Shown: one piece after another, positions 26,434 to 33,595 of the stretch
How positions within the stretch are numbered: the first letter of the stretch is position 1
Layout: each line of letters begins with the position of its first letter
Notes under the pieces: model-generated
The model's input: only the letters and a program-made list of their open reading frames with translations
Told to the model about the DNA's origin: nothing
The model's database searches: none
NCBI GenBank assembly: GCA_045655005.1
Contig: JAZOOJ010000007.1
Coordinates: forward strand, 186,001-250,000
DNA length: 64,000 nucleotides
Direction of reading: 5' to 3'
Source: UMGS1908 sp045655005
Lineage (GTDB): Bacteria; Bacillota; Clostridia; Christensenellales; UBA1242
Translations under genes and position numbers: made by a program

Positions 26434-26697
26434 TTACTCAAGTTGAGAACTGTTTTCAGATTTTAAATAATCTTCAAACGTTTCAAACAATTTTGTTTGG
26501 TCTTCTCTCGCAAAATAATCATAAATATACCCGTCTGCATCTGTATATAAACAAGGTTTTATGCTTGCTTTTAAATAATTTACGCATTTTTCTGCTTCAA
26601 CAGAACAATTAAATGTTATATTCGTTGGGATTTCTTGTCTATATCCATTTTCCATGCATCTTGCATAAATTCTAAAAATTCTTTTTTGCTTTTCCAT
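26434..26697 (-). CDS. Small hypothetical protein
   Basis: 87 residues, soluble, mixed alpha/beta look (IFRIYARCMENGYRQEIP, then 'VEAEKCVNYLKASI', 'YTDADGYIYDYFAREDQT'). A good AAGGAG site lies before the ATG, which argues that it is real. It lies 41 bases downstream of tyrS on the same strand with no terminator seen between, so it is probably co-transcribed. No family recognised. Confidence 0.6.
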   Translation of the reverse strand: MEKQKRIFRIYARCMENGYRQEIPTNITFNCSVEAEKCVNYLKASIKPCLYTDADGYIYDYFAREDQTKLFETFEDYLKSENSSQLE

Positions 26698-26738
26698 ATT
26701 TTTCTCCTTATGTAGCTTTTCAATACCTAATTTGATTT

Positions 26739-27974
26739 TTAGTTAATTACAACCTTTAAAAAGGTCTTTTTGCCTTTCTTAACTATAAATTCCTTGGTTG
26801 AATTCAGGTCTAAAACTTCTGTTATATCAGTTTTTTTCTCATTGTTGATTACAATCCCACCTTGTTCAATAAGTCTTCTGGCTTCGCTTTTTGATGAAAT
26901 AATTGATAGTTTAGCCAAGAAATCTAAAATGTTGAGTTTATCTGAGGTTCCAATTTCTTCTGTTGGCATATTTGCACTAGCACCTTGTTTATTTTCGAAT
27001 AAGTTCTTTGCTATTTCCTGTGCTTTAAGTGCTTCTTCTTCGCCATGCACAAGTTTAGTAACTTCAAAAGCCATAAGTTTTTTTGCTTTTACAATGTCTT
27101 CCTTGCAAATTTGCTTAATTTCTTCAACGTTTATCTTTGTGAAAAATCTTAATAGTCTTTCTACATCTGCGTCTAAACAATTTACAAAATGTTGGAAAAA
27201 ATCAAATGAAGATGTTTTTTCTCGTGATACCCATAATGTGCCTTTTTCAGTCTTACCCATTTTAACACCTTCTGCATTTGTTAAAAGCGGACAAGTTAAA
27301 CCCATCATTAATTGTCTTTCTTTACCATCTGCAAAGTTCATTTTTCTTGATAAATCAACTCCTGCAACAATGTTTCCCCATTGATCAGAGCCACCTATTT
27401 GAAGAATACAACCAAAGTTATTGTTTAAATGGATAAAATCAAATGCCTGCATTAACATGTAACCCATTTCCATAAAGGTTAATCCACCCTTTTCAAGTCT
27501 ATTCTTGTATAGATCATTTCTTAGCATTTCATTTACATTGAAATGAACGCCAACCTGACGTAAAAAGTCAATGTATGTTGCTTGTTTTAGCCAATCAGCA
27601 TTATCTACAACCAATGCTGGATTTTCACCGTCTGTACGGACAAATCTTTTGATTATACTGCTAATTTCCCTGGCATTTCTTGCAACTTCTTCCTTTGAAA
27701 GCATTTTTCTCATATCAGTTTTGTTTGTTGGATCTCCAATAAGAGCTGTTGCGCCACCAACTAGAACAATACATTTGTGGCCACAATCTTGTAATATTCT
27801 AGCCATTTGAAGTCCAAAAAAGTGTCCAATATGCAAATCATCTGCTGTGGGGTCTATCCCAATGTAAAATGTTATAGGTCCCTGTTTTAATAGTTTTTTA
27901 GTCTCTTCTAAATGTGTAGTTTGAAATACAAAACCACGATTTTCTAATTGCTCAAAAGCATTATCTTTAAACAT
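26739..27974 (-). CDS. tyrS: Tyrosyl-tRNA synthetase
   Basis: 411 residues, class I. GIDPTADDLHIGHFFG has the HIGH motif, KMGKTEKG the KMSKS-type loop and GGSDQWGNI the Tyr-binding region. The C-terminal S4-like RNA-binding domain (LAKLSIISSKSEARRLIEQGG) is complete. AAAAGGAGAA site. The ~320-nt leader holds a Tyr-rich peptide and a terminator/antiterminator array (see entries upstream), so expression is very likely attenuated in response to Tyr-tRNA charging rather than by a T-box. Confidence 0.96.
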   Translation of the reverse strand: MFKDNAFEQLENRGFVFQTTHLEETKKLLKQGPITFYIGIDPTADDLHIGHFFGLQMARILQDCGHKCIVLVGGATALIGDPTNKTDMRKMLSKEEVARNAREISSIIKRFVRTDGENPALVVDNADWLKQATYIDFLRQVGVHFNVNEMLRNDLYKNRLEKGGLTFMEMGYMLMQAFDFIHLNNNFGCILQIGGSDQWGNIVAGVDLSRKMNFADGKERQLMMGLTCPLLTNAEGVKMGKTEKGTLWVSREKTSSFDFFQHFVNCLDADVERLLRFFTKINVEEIKQICKEDIVKAKKLMAFEVTKLVHGEEEALKAQEIAKNLFENKQGASANMPTEEIGTSDKLNILDFLAKLSIISSKSEARRLIEQGGIVINNEKKTDITEVLDLNSTKEFIVKKGKKTFLKVVIN

Positions 27975-28009
27975 AATTATTTCTCCTTTTATATTATATC
28001 ATATTTTAT

Positions 28010-28072
28010 TTATTCTTCCAAATCAATTCTCACTTCGCCCATAAGGGCGTATGTTTTTCTAAACCAATTCAT
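28010..28072 (-). CDS. Possible 20-residue small protein before tyrS
   Basis: An ATG preceded by AAAAGGAAAAGGAATT opens 20 codons (starting MNWFRKTYAL, ending IDLEE) and stops 36 bases before tyrS. It lies after both attenuator terminators, so it would be made only with tyrS. A CGCCC-TTAT-GGGCG hairpin lies inside it. It may be a real small protein or a translational coupling ORF; only the SD and position support it. Confidence 0.4.
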   Translation of the reverse strand: MNWFRKTYALMGEVRIDLEE

Positions 28073-28092
28073 AATTCCTTTTCCTTTTAAAA

Positions 28093-28131
28093 CAAAAAAT
28101 CTGCCATAAGTTTACACTTGTGACAGATTTT
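28093..28131 (-). terminator. Attenuator terminator 2 (segments 5:6) of tyrS
   Basis: RNA arms AAAAUCUGUCA-c-AAGU and ACUU-a-UGGCAGAUUUU form a long stem with one mismatch, then UUUUUUG. Its 5' arm can instead pair with the 3' arm of terminator 1. Confidence 0.85.
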
Positions 28132-28137
28132 CCCTTT

Positions 28138-28177
28138 AAAATAAAAACTGCCACATAGCGATATTGCTATATGACAG
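28138..28177 (-). terminator. Attenuator terminator 1 (segments 3:4) of tyrS
   Basis: RNA CUGUCAUAUAGC pairs with GCUAUGUGGCAG over 12 positions (two G-U), loop AAUAUC, then UUUUUAUUUU. Its 5' arm contains CAUAUAGCAA (with two loop bases), the perfect complement of the segment just after the leader-peptide stop. Confidence 0.88.
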
Positions 28178-28239
28178 ATGTTTTTGATATTCTTAATTAT
28201 TTGCAACACAAAACTTCTACATATAGCAACTAAATGTAG
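28164..28239 (-). promoter_or_regulatory. Antiterminator segments 1, 2 and 3
   Basis: Segment 1 CTACAT (28234-28239, over the last Tyr/Ile codons) can pair with ATGTAG (28217-28222). Segment 2 TTGCTATATG (28220-28229), immediately after the stop codon, is perfectly complementary over 10 bp to segment 3 CATATAGCAA (28164-28173). 2:3 and 3:4 exclude each other. Confidence 0.85.
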
Positions 28240-28277
28240 TAGTAATAATATGAGTTTAAAGCAAATAAATTTTTCAT
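28230..28277 (-). CDS. Tyrosine leader peptide of tyrS
   Basis: Fifteen codons: MKNLFALNSYYYYYI, then TAG. The five consecutive Tyr codons are TAT TAT TAC TAC TAC. AAGGAG (28283-28288) lies 5 bases before the ATG and the promoter starts RNA only a few bases earlier. The Tyr run ends two codons before the stop, and the stop abuts the antiterminator segment. The design is that of amino-acid-biosynthesis leader peptides (trp, his, phe), here applied to a synthetase gene: stalling at Tyr codons would leave segment 2 free, while a ribosome at the stop would mask it. Confidence 0.88.
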   Translation of the reverse strand: MKNLFALNSYYYYYI

Positions 28278-28299
28278 AATATCTCCTTGATATGCAACT

Positions 28300-28328
28300 A
28301 TTATAGCCAATTTTGATGTAAAAGTCAA
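28300..28328 (-). promoter_or_regulatory. tyrS leader promoter
   Basis: Minus strand TTGACT, 17 bases, TATAAT. Predicted start near 28293, almost touching the leader-peptide SD. Confidence 0.88.
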
Positions 28329-28427
28329 TACCTTATTTTTAACTGTATTAACTTCATGTGTTTTTATACTATTTTATATAAATGGGACTTTTTGATACTT
28401 TTATATATTATAAATAATGTATAATTT

Positions 28428-28498
28428 CGTGGTTCTACTTAGATGGATCTTGTTCAACCATAAAAATTCCAAAGTCGAACGGGCTTGGGATTTTTTTA
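28428..28498 (+). pseudogene. Relic of the tRNA-fMet 3' end and its terminator
   Basis: CGTGGTTCTACTTAGATGG then TTCAACCATAAAAATTCC and GGGCTTGGGATTTTTTTATT repeat the T arm, acceptor/CCA and terminator of the tRNA at 26121-26235 with scattered changes (GTCTTATGG became GTCGAACGG). The tRNA body is gone. The terminator hairpin remains recognisable. Confidence 0.75.
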
Positions 28499-28527
28499 TT
28501 GACAAATGTATTATTTGCAACTATAAT
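28499..28527 (+). promoter_or_regulatory. Consensus promoter of the riboswitch gene
   Basis: TTGACA, 17 bases, TATAAT: both hexamers match consensus. The -35 begins directly at the end of the relic tRNA terminator (T-rich tail into TTGACA). Confidence 0.9.
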
Positions 28528-28531
28528 ATAC

Positions 28532-28667
28532 TCACCATAAAGAGTGCGTAAGGGACTGCCCCATTGACCGCACAGCAACCTACACTGAAAGTTTGGTGCA
28601 AGGTGCTAAAGGCTGTATGATGGTTTTATATCGATTTTTTAAGGAAACCATCTAACGATGGTTTTTT
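28532..28667 (+). ncRNA. SAM-I family (S-box) riboswitch with terminator switch
   Basis: The aptamer core reads AAGAG, AGGGACTGCCCC, then TTGACCGCACAGCAACC and, after a short P3, AAGGTGCTAA. This follows the SAM-I order and spacing (AAGAG..AGGGACUGgCCC..GA..CAGCAACC..AAGGUGCUAA). P2 is GTGCG/CGCAC plus GGG/CCC. P1 is TCACCATA (28532-28539) with TATGATGG (28616-28623), one mismatch. No P4 hairpin is evident, as in SAM-I/IV-type variants. GATGGTTT (28619-28626) overlaps P1 and can pair with AAACCATC (28645-28652), which otherwise forms the terminator with GATGGTTT (28657-28664) and a T run. SAM should therefore turn the gene off. Confidence 0.9.
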
Positions 28668-28711
28668 CATTTGTATTCTTTGTGGAATTTAATCATTTTG
28701 GGAGAGTTTTT

Positions 28712-28960
28712 ATGAAAGCAACACAAAGAAAACAAATTTTAGTAAGACTTGAGAACAAGAAATCTGGCGAGAAATTTATTAAATTCCTAGAAGAAAAAGG
28801 CTTCTCAAACGTTCAAAATTTAACATTCGACAACCTTAAAGTAAAAGTTTTGGTTGTAGATTCCGATGTTTTTTTCAGCACAAACGTAACCTGTCTTGCA
28901 AGTCTTTCATCTTGCGGAATCACACCTATCAGAATAGAAGAATTTAAGCAAAACTTTTAA
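28712..28960 (+). CDS. Small protein under SAM riboswitch control, function unknown
   Basis: 82 residues starting MKATQRKQILVRLENKKSG, basic N-terminal half and a hydrophobic LKVKVLVVDSDVFFSTNV strand followed by CLASLSSCGITPIRIEEF. It looks like a small alpha/beta protein; no membrane segment or known motif. GGGAGAG lies 5 bases before the ATG; longer in-frame starts fall inside the riboswitch terminator and are rejected. Regulation implies a role in methionine, SAM or sulfur metabolism (inference). Followed by a strong terminator, so it is a one-gene regulon. Confidence 0.75.
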   Translation: MKATQRKQILVRLENKKSGEKFIKFLEEKGFSNVQNLTFDNLKVKVLVVDSDVFFSTNVTCLASLSSCGITPIRIEEFKQNF

Positions 28961-28991
28961 ACTTTTTGTATTTAGGTAAAAACGTATTATA

Positions 28992-29027
28992 AAAACGCAA
29001 AGATTTTTTCTTTGCGTTTTGTTTTTT
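28992..29027. terminator. Bidirectional terminator
   Basis: 12-bp perfect stem AAAACGCAAAGA/TCTTTGCGTTTT, T5 loop, then GTTTTTT. Between convergent genes. Confidence 0.88.
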
Positions 29028-29029
29028 AA

Positions 29030-32000
29030 TTATTCACTTCTAAGTGCAACCACAGGGTCCTTTTTAGAGGCACTGCGCGATGGAATTAGCCCTGAAATCA
29101 GTGTTAAGCCCATACTTATTAATATCAATACAAATGCCGCAGAAAGTGGCAAAAAAGCCTTCAAATTTGCAAGCCCCGTCAAGGCTTTAAGTATTATATT
29201 AATTGGTATGCATAAAAGATATGTCGCAACGACTCCAAACAAGCCCGATGTGAAACCAATTATTAAAGTTTCGGCATTAAACATTCTTGCAACGTCTTTT
29301 TTCGATGCTCCTAATGCCCTTAATATTCCAATCTCTTTTACTCTTTCTTGAACAGAAATTAGGGTTATTACACCTATCATAATTGAAGACACTATTAATG
29401 AAATTGACACAAAGGCAATCAACACATAAGAAATTGCGTTAATTATTGTTGTAATTGAAGACATCATTAATCCCAAATAATCAACATAAGAAATCTTCTT
29501 ATCTTCCCCAACACCTGAGTTATATTCGTTAATTGCTTCAATAATTAAATCTTTGTCTTCAAATGACGCAACATAAAGATTAATCGTTCTTGGAGCGTCC
29601 AAATTTAAGCAACCAAGTTTAACCAAAACATCTTCGTAGGTATTCTCAGAAAACTCGGTAACATTATCATAATATCTTTCAAACTCGGTATCTGTTGCAC
29701 TACTTAGCAATGTGTTCAGTTCTGTAACTAAACCATCTATATCATCTTTCAACGCAGATTCGTAAGTTTTACTGATTGTGTCTTTATGGTCCTTAATTAC
29801 ATCTTCTTGACATAATCCAAATGCAATACCCATAATTTGCTCATCGGTCATTTCTTTGAAATAACCCGAAATAACTATACTATCAACACTCATCTTTTCA
29901 GCAATTTCATCGATAATAAACGCTTCTTGAGCTTCTCTTGTAGGATAGTTAGACATTAAATACATTCCTGTCTTTTGAGCCAATTCTTCTGGCGACAACA
30001 AAGATTTAATCGCAATAAAAGTTTCAACTTTCTTTTTGTCGCTTAGATTTTCAACATAAGTTTTAAATGCTGTTGCTTTTTGTTCAGCAGTCAAAACCCC
30101 TGTATTTGATTTAAATGGTTTGCCTGTAAGCAAGTCAACGGTCGTACTTCCCTTTTGAGCCTTAACAGCATCACTATTTACAGATTCATTAATTATATAT
30201 TCAGTCAACTTTGAAGTGTAACCAATTCCAGACGATAAAAGTGTTGCGTCTACATCGTCCTTTGCCCTTATTATTCCTGTGATTTTTAACTCTAATGACG
30301 CATTATCGTAAATTGTTGATAGCCACATTGGATCAGACTCCGCATAAGTGCTGATGTCTATATATGTCCCCGTTGCTTCGCTGTACACAAACTTATTTGA
30401 TGGTAAAATTGTTTTAAATGTTCTTTCTTTGATTTGCTCATACGTCCATCTGTTTGTGTCATACTCAACAGTTGTTCCGCTTACCGCAGCGTCAATTATT
30501 GCATCAATCTCTTCTTCGTTAATTAAGCCCAATGCATAAAGTGTTAAGTCGTCAAGTTCATTTTTTTCGTTTACAACTAAAACGATTTCGTTATATGCTT
30601 TTGGCCAAGCACCACCATCAATTAATTCATATTGTTCGAAAACTAAATCATTAATGCAAGAACCGTCCAATGCTGGTAAAATCTCTTGCCAAATATCCAT
30701 AGCGAACATTGATGAGCCCATCGATGACATTGATTCACTTGAACTACCTGATTGAGTTGCCCCGCCTTGCGATTGCATCACTCCCATCATATAGTCGCCT
30801 ACCATCTTCGACATAAGCTCGCCAGTGTCAGACTTTACAATTGCTCCATCAATGTTTTTGGTATAGATATCTAGCTCTAAATCATAAGTATATTGGACTC
30901 CTGTAACTGCTTGTTGTAATTTTGATCCTTCTTTTGCCATTTCACTTTCTAAATGGTTTTTAAATGCTGTTAAGTCATTTTTATTTGTTTGCACCTTACT
31001 TAATGCATCAACCATTTCCCCAATTACCGGGTCACGATACACCGCATCTTTTTCGTGATTTAATTCTGATGTCCCTACATTCATAAAACTTTGAAGCAAT
31101 GAAGTCATATCAATTGTTTCTTTTTCAAGTGTTATTGGATATGACGCCAATGTTGACTCTTGGACGTGATTAATATAGGTTGTCATACCTTGTGATACAG
31201 CAAGAATTAAAGCAATACCAATAATTCCAATACTTCCAGCAAACGACGTTAACAATGTACGGCCCTTTTTAGTAAATAAATTAGTTAAAGACAACTTAAA
31301 TGCTGTCCAGAATGACATAGATGTTTTCTTAAAGGCACGATCTTTTTTCTTGCGTTTTGGTTTCTTTGAAGCAACTTCCTGAACTCCATTTTCACTTTCT
31401 TCTTGTTGAATTTCAACAATGTTGTTATCTGAAGCCTCTTGGGTTTCAGATTCTTGAATGTTGCTTTCTGCCCCATCAAACGGAGTACTGTCATCAATAA
31501 GTTCACCATCAAGGAATTTTATTATTCTTGTGCTGTATTCAGCCGCAAGGTCTGGATTATGTGTAACCATAATAACAAGCCTGTCTTTTGCGACTTCTTT
31601 TAATAGTTCCATTACTTGAACAGAAGTTTTGCTGTCCAATGCCCCTGTTGGTTCATCAGCAAGTACAACATCTGGGTCGTTAACCAAAGCACGAGCAATA
31701 GCAACCCTTTGCATTTGTCCACCAGACAATTGATTAGGCTTACTTTTTATTTTGTCGCCAAGACCAACTTTTTCAAGAGCATCAATTGCACGCCTTTTCC
31801 TTTCTTCTTTACTTACGCCCGACAAGGTTAAAGCAATTTCAACGTTTTGCAAAACTGTTTGGTGTGGAATTAAATTATATGTCTGAAAAACGAAACCGAC
31901 AGTATGATTTCGATATGCGTCCCAATCTCTGTCATTGAAATCTTTTGTAGATTTTCCATTGATAACCAAATCACCACTTGTGTACTTATCTAAGCCACCA

Positions 32001-32152
32001 ACAATATTCAAAAATGTAGTTTTACCGCAACCACTAGGTCCCAAAATTGAAACAAACTCATTCTTTCTAAACTTTAAATTTACACCCTTTAAGGCTTCAA
32101 CTTTTAGGTCTTTTGTTTCATAAATTTTAACTATATCTTTAAGTTCTAACAT
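29030..32152 (-). CDS. MacB-type ABC transporter, fused ATPase and FtsX-like permease
   Basis: 1040 residues. Residues 1-225 are a LolD/MacB-class ATPase: GPSGCGKTT, Q-loop FVFQTYNLIPHQT, LSGGQMQRVAIARAL, DEPTGALDS, MVTHN. A charged linker (about 230-285) leads to the first membrane segment (LLTSFAGSIGIIGIALILA). A large extracytoplasmic region of about 550 residues follows, then three C-terminal segments with the FtsX-type 'SVQERVKEIGILRALGASKKDVARMF'. Such proteins work as mechanotransmission machines (export of peptides, antibiotic response, lipoprotein handling) rather than classical importers. One polypeptide supplies both ATPase and permease, so it probably dimerises. AGGGAGA site; own promoter; substrate unknown. 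Confidence 0.9.
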   Translation of the reverse strand: MLELKDIVKIYETKDLKVEALKGVNLKFRKNEFVSILGPSGCGKTTFLNIVGGLDKYTSGDLVINGKSTKDFNDRDWDAYRNHTVGFVFQTYNLIPHQTVLQNVEIALTLSGVSKEERKRRAIDALEKVGLGDKIKSKPNQLSGGQMQRVAIARALVNDPDVVLADEPTGALDSKTSVQVMELLKEVAKDRLVIMVTHNPDLAAEYSTRIIKFLDGELIDDSTPFDGAESNIQESETQEASDNNIVEIQQEESENGVQEVASKKPKRKKKDRAFKKTSMSFWTAFKLSLTNLFTKKGRTLLTSFAGSIGIIGIALILAVSQGMTTYINHVQESTLASYPITLEKETIDMTSLLQSFMNVGTSELNHEKDAVYRDPVIGEMVDALSKVQTNKNDLTAFKNHLESEMAKEGSKLQQAVTGVQYTYDLELDIYTKNIDGAIVKSDTGELMSKMVGDYMMGVMQSQGGATQSGSSSESMSSMGSSMFAMDIWQEILPALDGSCINDLVFEQYELIDGGAWPKAYNEIVLVVNEKNELDDLTLYALGLINEEEIDAIIDAAVSGTTVEYDTNRWTYEQIKERTFKTILPSNKFVYSEATGTYIDISTYAESDPMWLSTIYDNASLELKITGIIRAKDDVDATLLSSGIGYTSKLTEYIINESVNSDAVKAQKGSTTVDLLTGKPFKSNTGVLTAEQKATAFKTYVENLSDKKKVETFIAIKSLLSPEELAQKTGMYLMSNYPTREAQEAFIIDEIAEKMSVDSIVISGYFKEMTDEQIMGIAFGLCQEDVIKDHKDTISKTYESALKDDIDGLVTELNTLLSSATDTEFERYYDNVTEFSENTYEDVLVKLGCLNLDAPRTINLYVASFEDKDLIIEAINEYNSGVGEDKKISYVDYLGLMMSSITTIINAISYVLIAFVSISLIVSSIMIGVITLISVQERVKEIGILRALGASKKDVARMFNAETLIIGFTSGLFGVVATYLLCIPINIILKALTGLANLKAFLPLSAAFVLILISMGLTLISGLIPSRSASKKDPVVALRSE

Positions 32153-32185
32153 TAAAAGTTCTCCCTAGTTAATAAATATATGCAA

Positions 32186-32214
32186 ATTATATCACTATGT
32201 TAATATAAATTCAA
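32186..32214 (-). promoter_or_regulatory. ABC transporter promoter
   Basis: Minus strand TTGAAT, 17 bases, TATAAT. Confidence 0.7.
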
Positions 32215-32255
32215 TTAATATTATGTGAAAATTTTATCATAATTTAAAAAAACGC

Positions 32256-32291
32256 ATTAAAAAAAGACCTTGTATAATATACAAAGTCTTT
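32256..32291 (-). terminator. Terminator of the coiled-coil gene cluster
   Basis: AAAGAC-TTGTAT / ATACAA-GTCTTT with one internal mismatch; the minus strand continues TTTTTTT. Confidence 0.85.
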
Positions 32292-32305
32292 ATATTTTTG
32301 TTTGT

Positions 32306-32560
32306 TTACTCGCATTGTGCTTCAACTGCTGTCATTTGCGAACCAAGAAGTGCTCGTTTCATCTGTACAAGTTTTTCAATTCTTTTTTGCATTACAGGAA
32401 TTGACTCTAAGAATCTGCTTACTGAAATAATACCTCTTGAGTCTGTTGTTCCACAAGTTTGTTGAACAATTCCAATACTTTTCTCTAATCCTGCTATTTC
32501 ACTGTTAATTTTCTCAATTTCTTGACGCAATTTTGCTTCTTCTTTGTTAATATTTGACAT
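32306..32560 (-). CDS. Short coiled-coil protein, unknown function
   Basis: 84 residues. The first ~35 are a clear heptad coiled coil (EEAKLRQEIEKINSEIAGLEKSI); then GTTDSRGIISVSRFLESIPVMQKRIEKLVQMKRALL continues helical. TAGGGGGACAG precedes the ATG, the same leader found before the two longer genes upstream, so the three probably form one unit ending at the terminator. No known family. Confidence 0.65.
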   Translation of the reverse strand: MSNINKEEAKLRQEIEKINSEIAGLEKSIGIVQQTCGTTDSRGIISVSRFLESIPVMQKRIEKLVQMKRALLGSQMTAVEAQCE

Positions 32561-32564
32561 TTTC

Positions 32565-32657
32565 TGTCCCCCTATTTTTAATTCTTAATCTTATTATATT
32601 CGTTGTTTTGATAAAAATATATCACTTTTAGCCTTCCGATTCATCGGCTGATTCTTG
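32565..32657. repeat. 93-bp perfect direct repeat, copy 1
   Basis: Identical over 93 bases to 33596-33688. It covers the TAGGGGGACA ribosome-binding leader of the following gene, the spacer, and the last codons of the gene before it (ending QESADESEG). Confidence 0.97.
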
Positions 32658-33593
32658 CACGCCATACTCTTGCGCCCATGCTCTTACTTGATCTGCACGC
32701 CTTAAAAGGTCTTTTCCTTCGGCTTCAAGCATTGTTGCGTAAATTTTTGCATATGCACCTTTCAAAAATACTGGCAAACGATTCGCCACATAGTTCAGCC
32801 AATCATTTTTATAAGTATAAACATACTCTATTACTTGTTCAGCCCGAGAATCATTATATCCCGTCCATTGGTGACGATGATAAACAAATTCATATGATTT
32901 GGGTTCTATCTCTATAAAGTAAGGGTTTTCACGTTCTGGATAAACGGTACCACTCGGATAATCTATCTCAAAACCATTTTTATCACGAAGATATCTTCTA
33001 TACGGATTTACACTACACGAATTATAATGAACTTTATTTTTTTTAATTTCTTCACGAAAACCACTTTGAATGTCTGAAAAATTAAAATTCGGAAACATAT
33101 AAAATGCCGTTCCTTCCGTATCTTTTACAAGTATTCCTTCTCTCTTAAAACATTCAATTTCTGCTGGTGATAAACATTCAAATATTTCTGCTTGAAGTTT
33201 TGAAAGCCCAACTTCTTTATCGTAATTATAAGCATATTGCAAGTTGTCTTTTGCTTCTTTAAGTCTATTCTCGGCACTCGACAATTTATATCCAATATCT
33301 CTACCTTCGTCATCTCTACATCTGTTATCGTTTTGAATAATACCCCTCTTTCTAACAAGTCTTACAACAGTATCGGAATCCCCATCCTTCATTGCTTGTG
33401 CAATTTGACCATTAAGCGATTCTATGGCTTCTTCCTTTTTCTTTTCTATGGCTTCCTTCTTTGCCTTTATTTCATCATATTCCCCTTGGCAAGTTTCAAC
33501 TTCCTTTTGCATTTTCTCAATATCTTTCATTTTCTCAACCATTCTGCTAACGAAGTATTGGTAATTTAAAAAACTTTGCAACAAATCTTCCAT
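32628..33593 (-). CDS. Coiled-coil protein of unknown function (paralogue A)
   Basis: 321 residues. Residues about 15-125 are a Glu/Lys-rich coiled coil (EKMQKEVETCQGEYDEIKAKKEAIEKKKEEA). The middle is Tyr/Phe/Asn-rich and probably beta (SYEFVYHRHQ, YTYKNDW). It then has WLNYVANRLPVFLKGAYAKIYATMLEAEG and a tail VQESADESEG. It shares layout, helix near the end and exact tail with the 325-residue gene upstream. No signal peptide, so cytoplasmic. TAGGGGGACA site. I do not recognise the family. Confidence 0.7.
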   Translation of the reverse strand: MEDLLQSFLNYQYFVSRMVEKMKDIEKMQKEVETCQGEYDEIKAKKEAIEKKKEEAIESLNGQIAQAMKDGDSDTVVRLVRKRGIIQNDNRCRDDEGRDIGYKLSSAENRLKEAKDNLQYAYNYDKEVGLSKLQAEIFECLSPAEIECFKREGILVKDTEGTAFYMFPNFNFSDIQSGFREEIKKNKVHYNSCSVNPYRRYLRDKNGFEIDYPSGTVYPERENPYFIEIEPKSYEFVYHRHQWTGYNDSRAEQVIEYVYTYKNDWLNYVANRLPVFLKGAYAKIYATMLEAEGKDLLRRADQVRAWAQEYGVQESADESEG

Positions 33594-33595
33594 AT

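Noticed and set aside
26216..26446. ORF of 76 codons across the tRNA pseudogene region
   Set aside because: It runs through a decayed tRNA and two terminators, with no SD.
27975..28300. T-box riboswitch upstream of tyrS
   Set aside because: No T-box sequence or Stem I/specifier layout; the structures fit a leader-peptide attenuator instead.
28658..28711. Longer start for the riboswitch-controlled protein
   Set aside because: The upstream codons lie in the riboswitch terminator and have no ribosome site; the ATG at 28712 has GGGAGAG.
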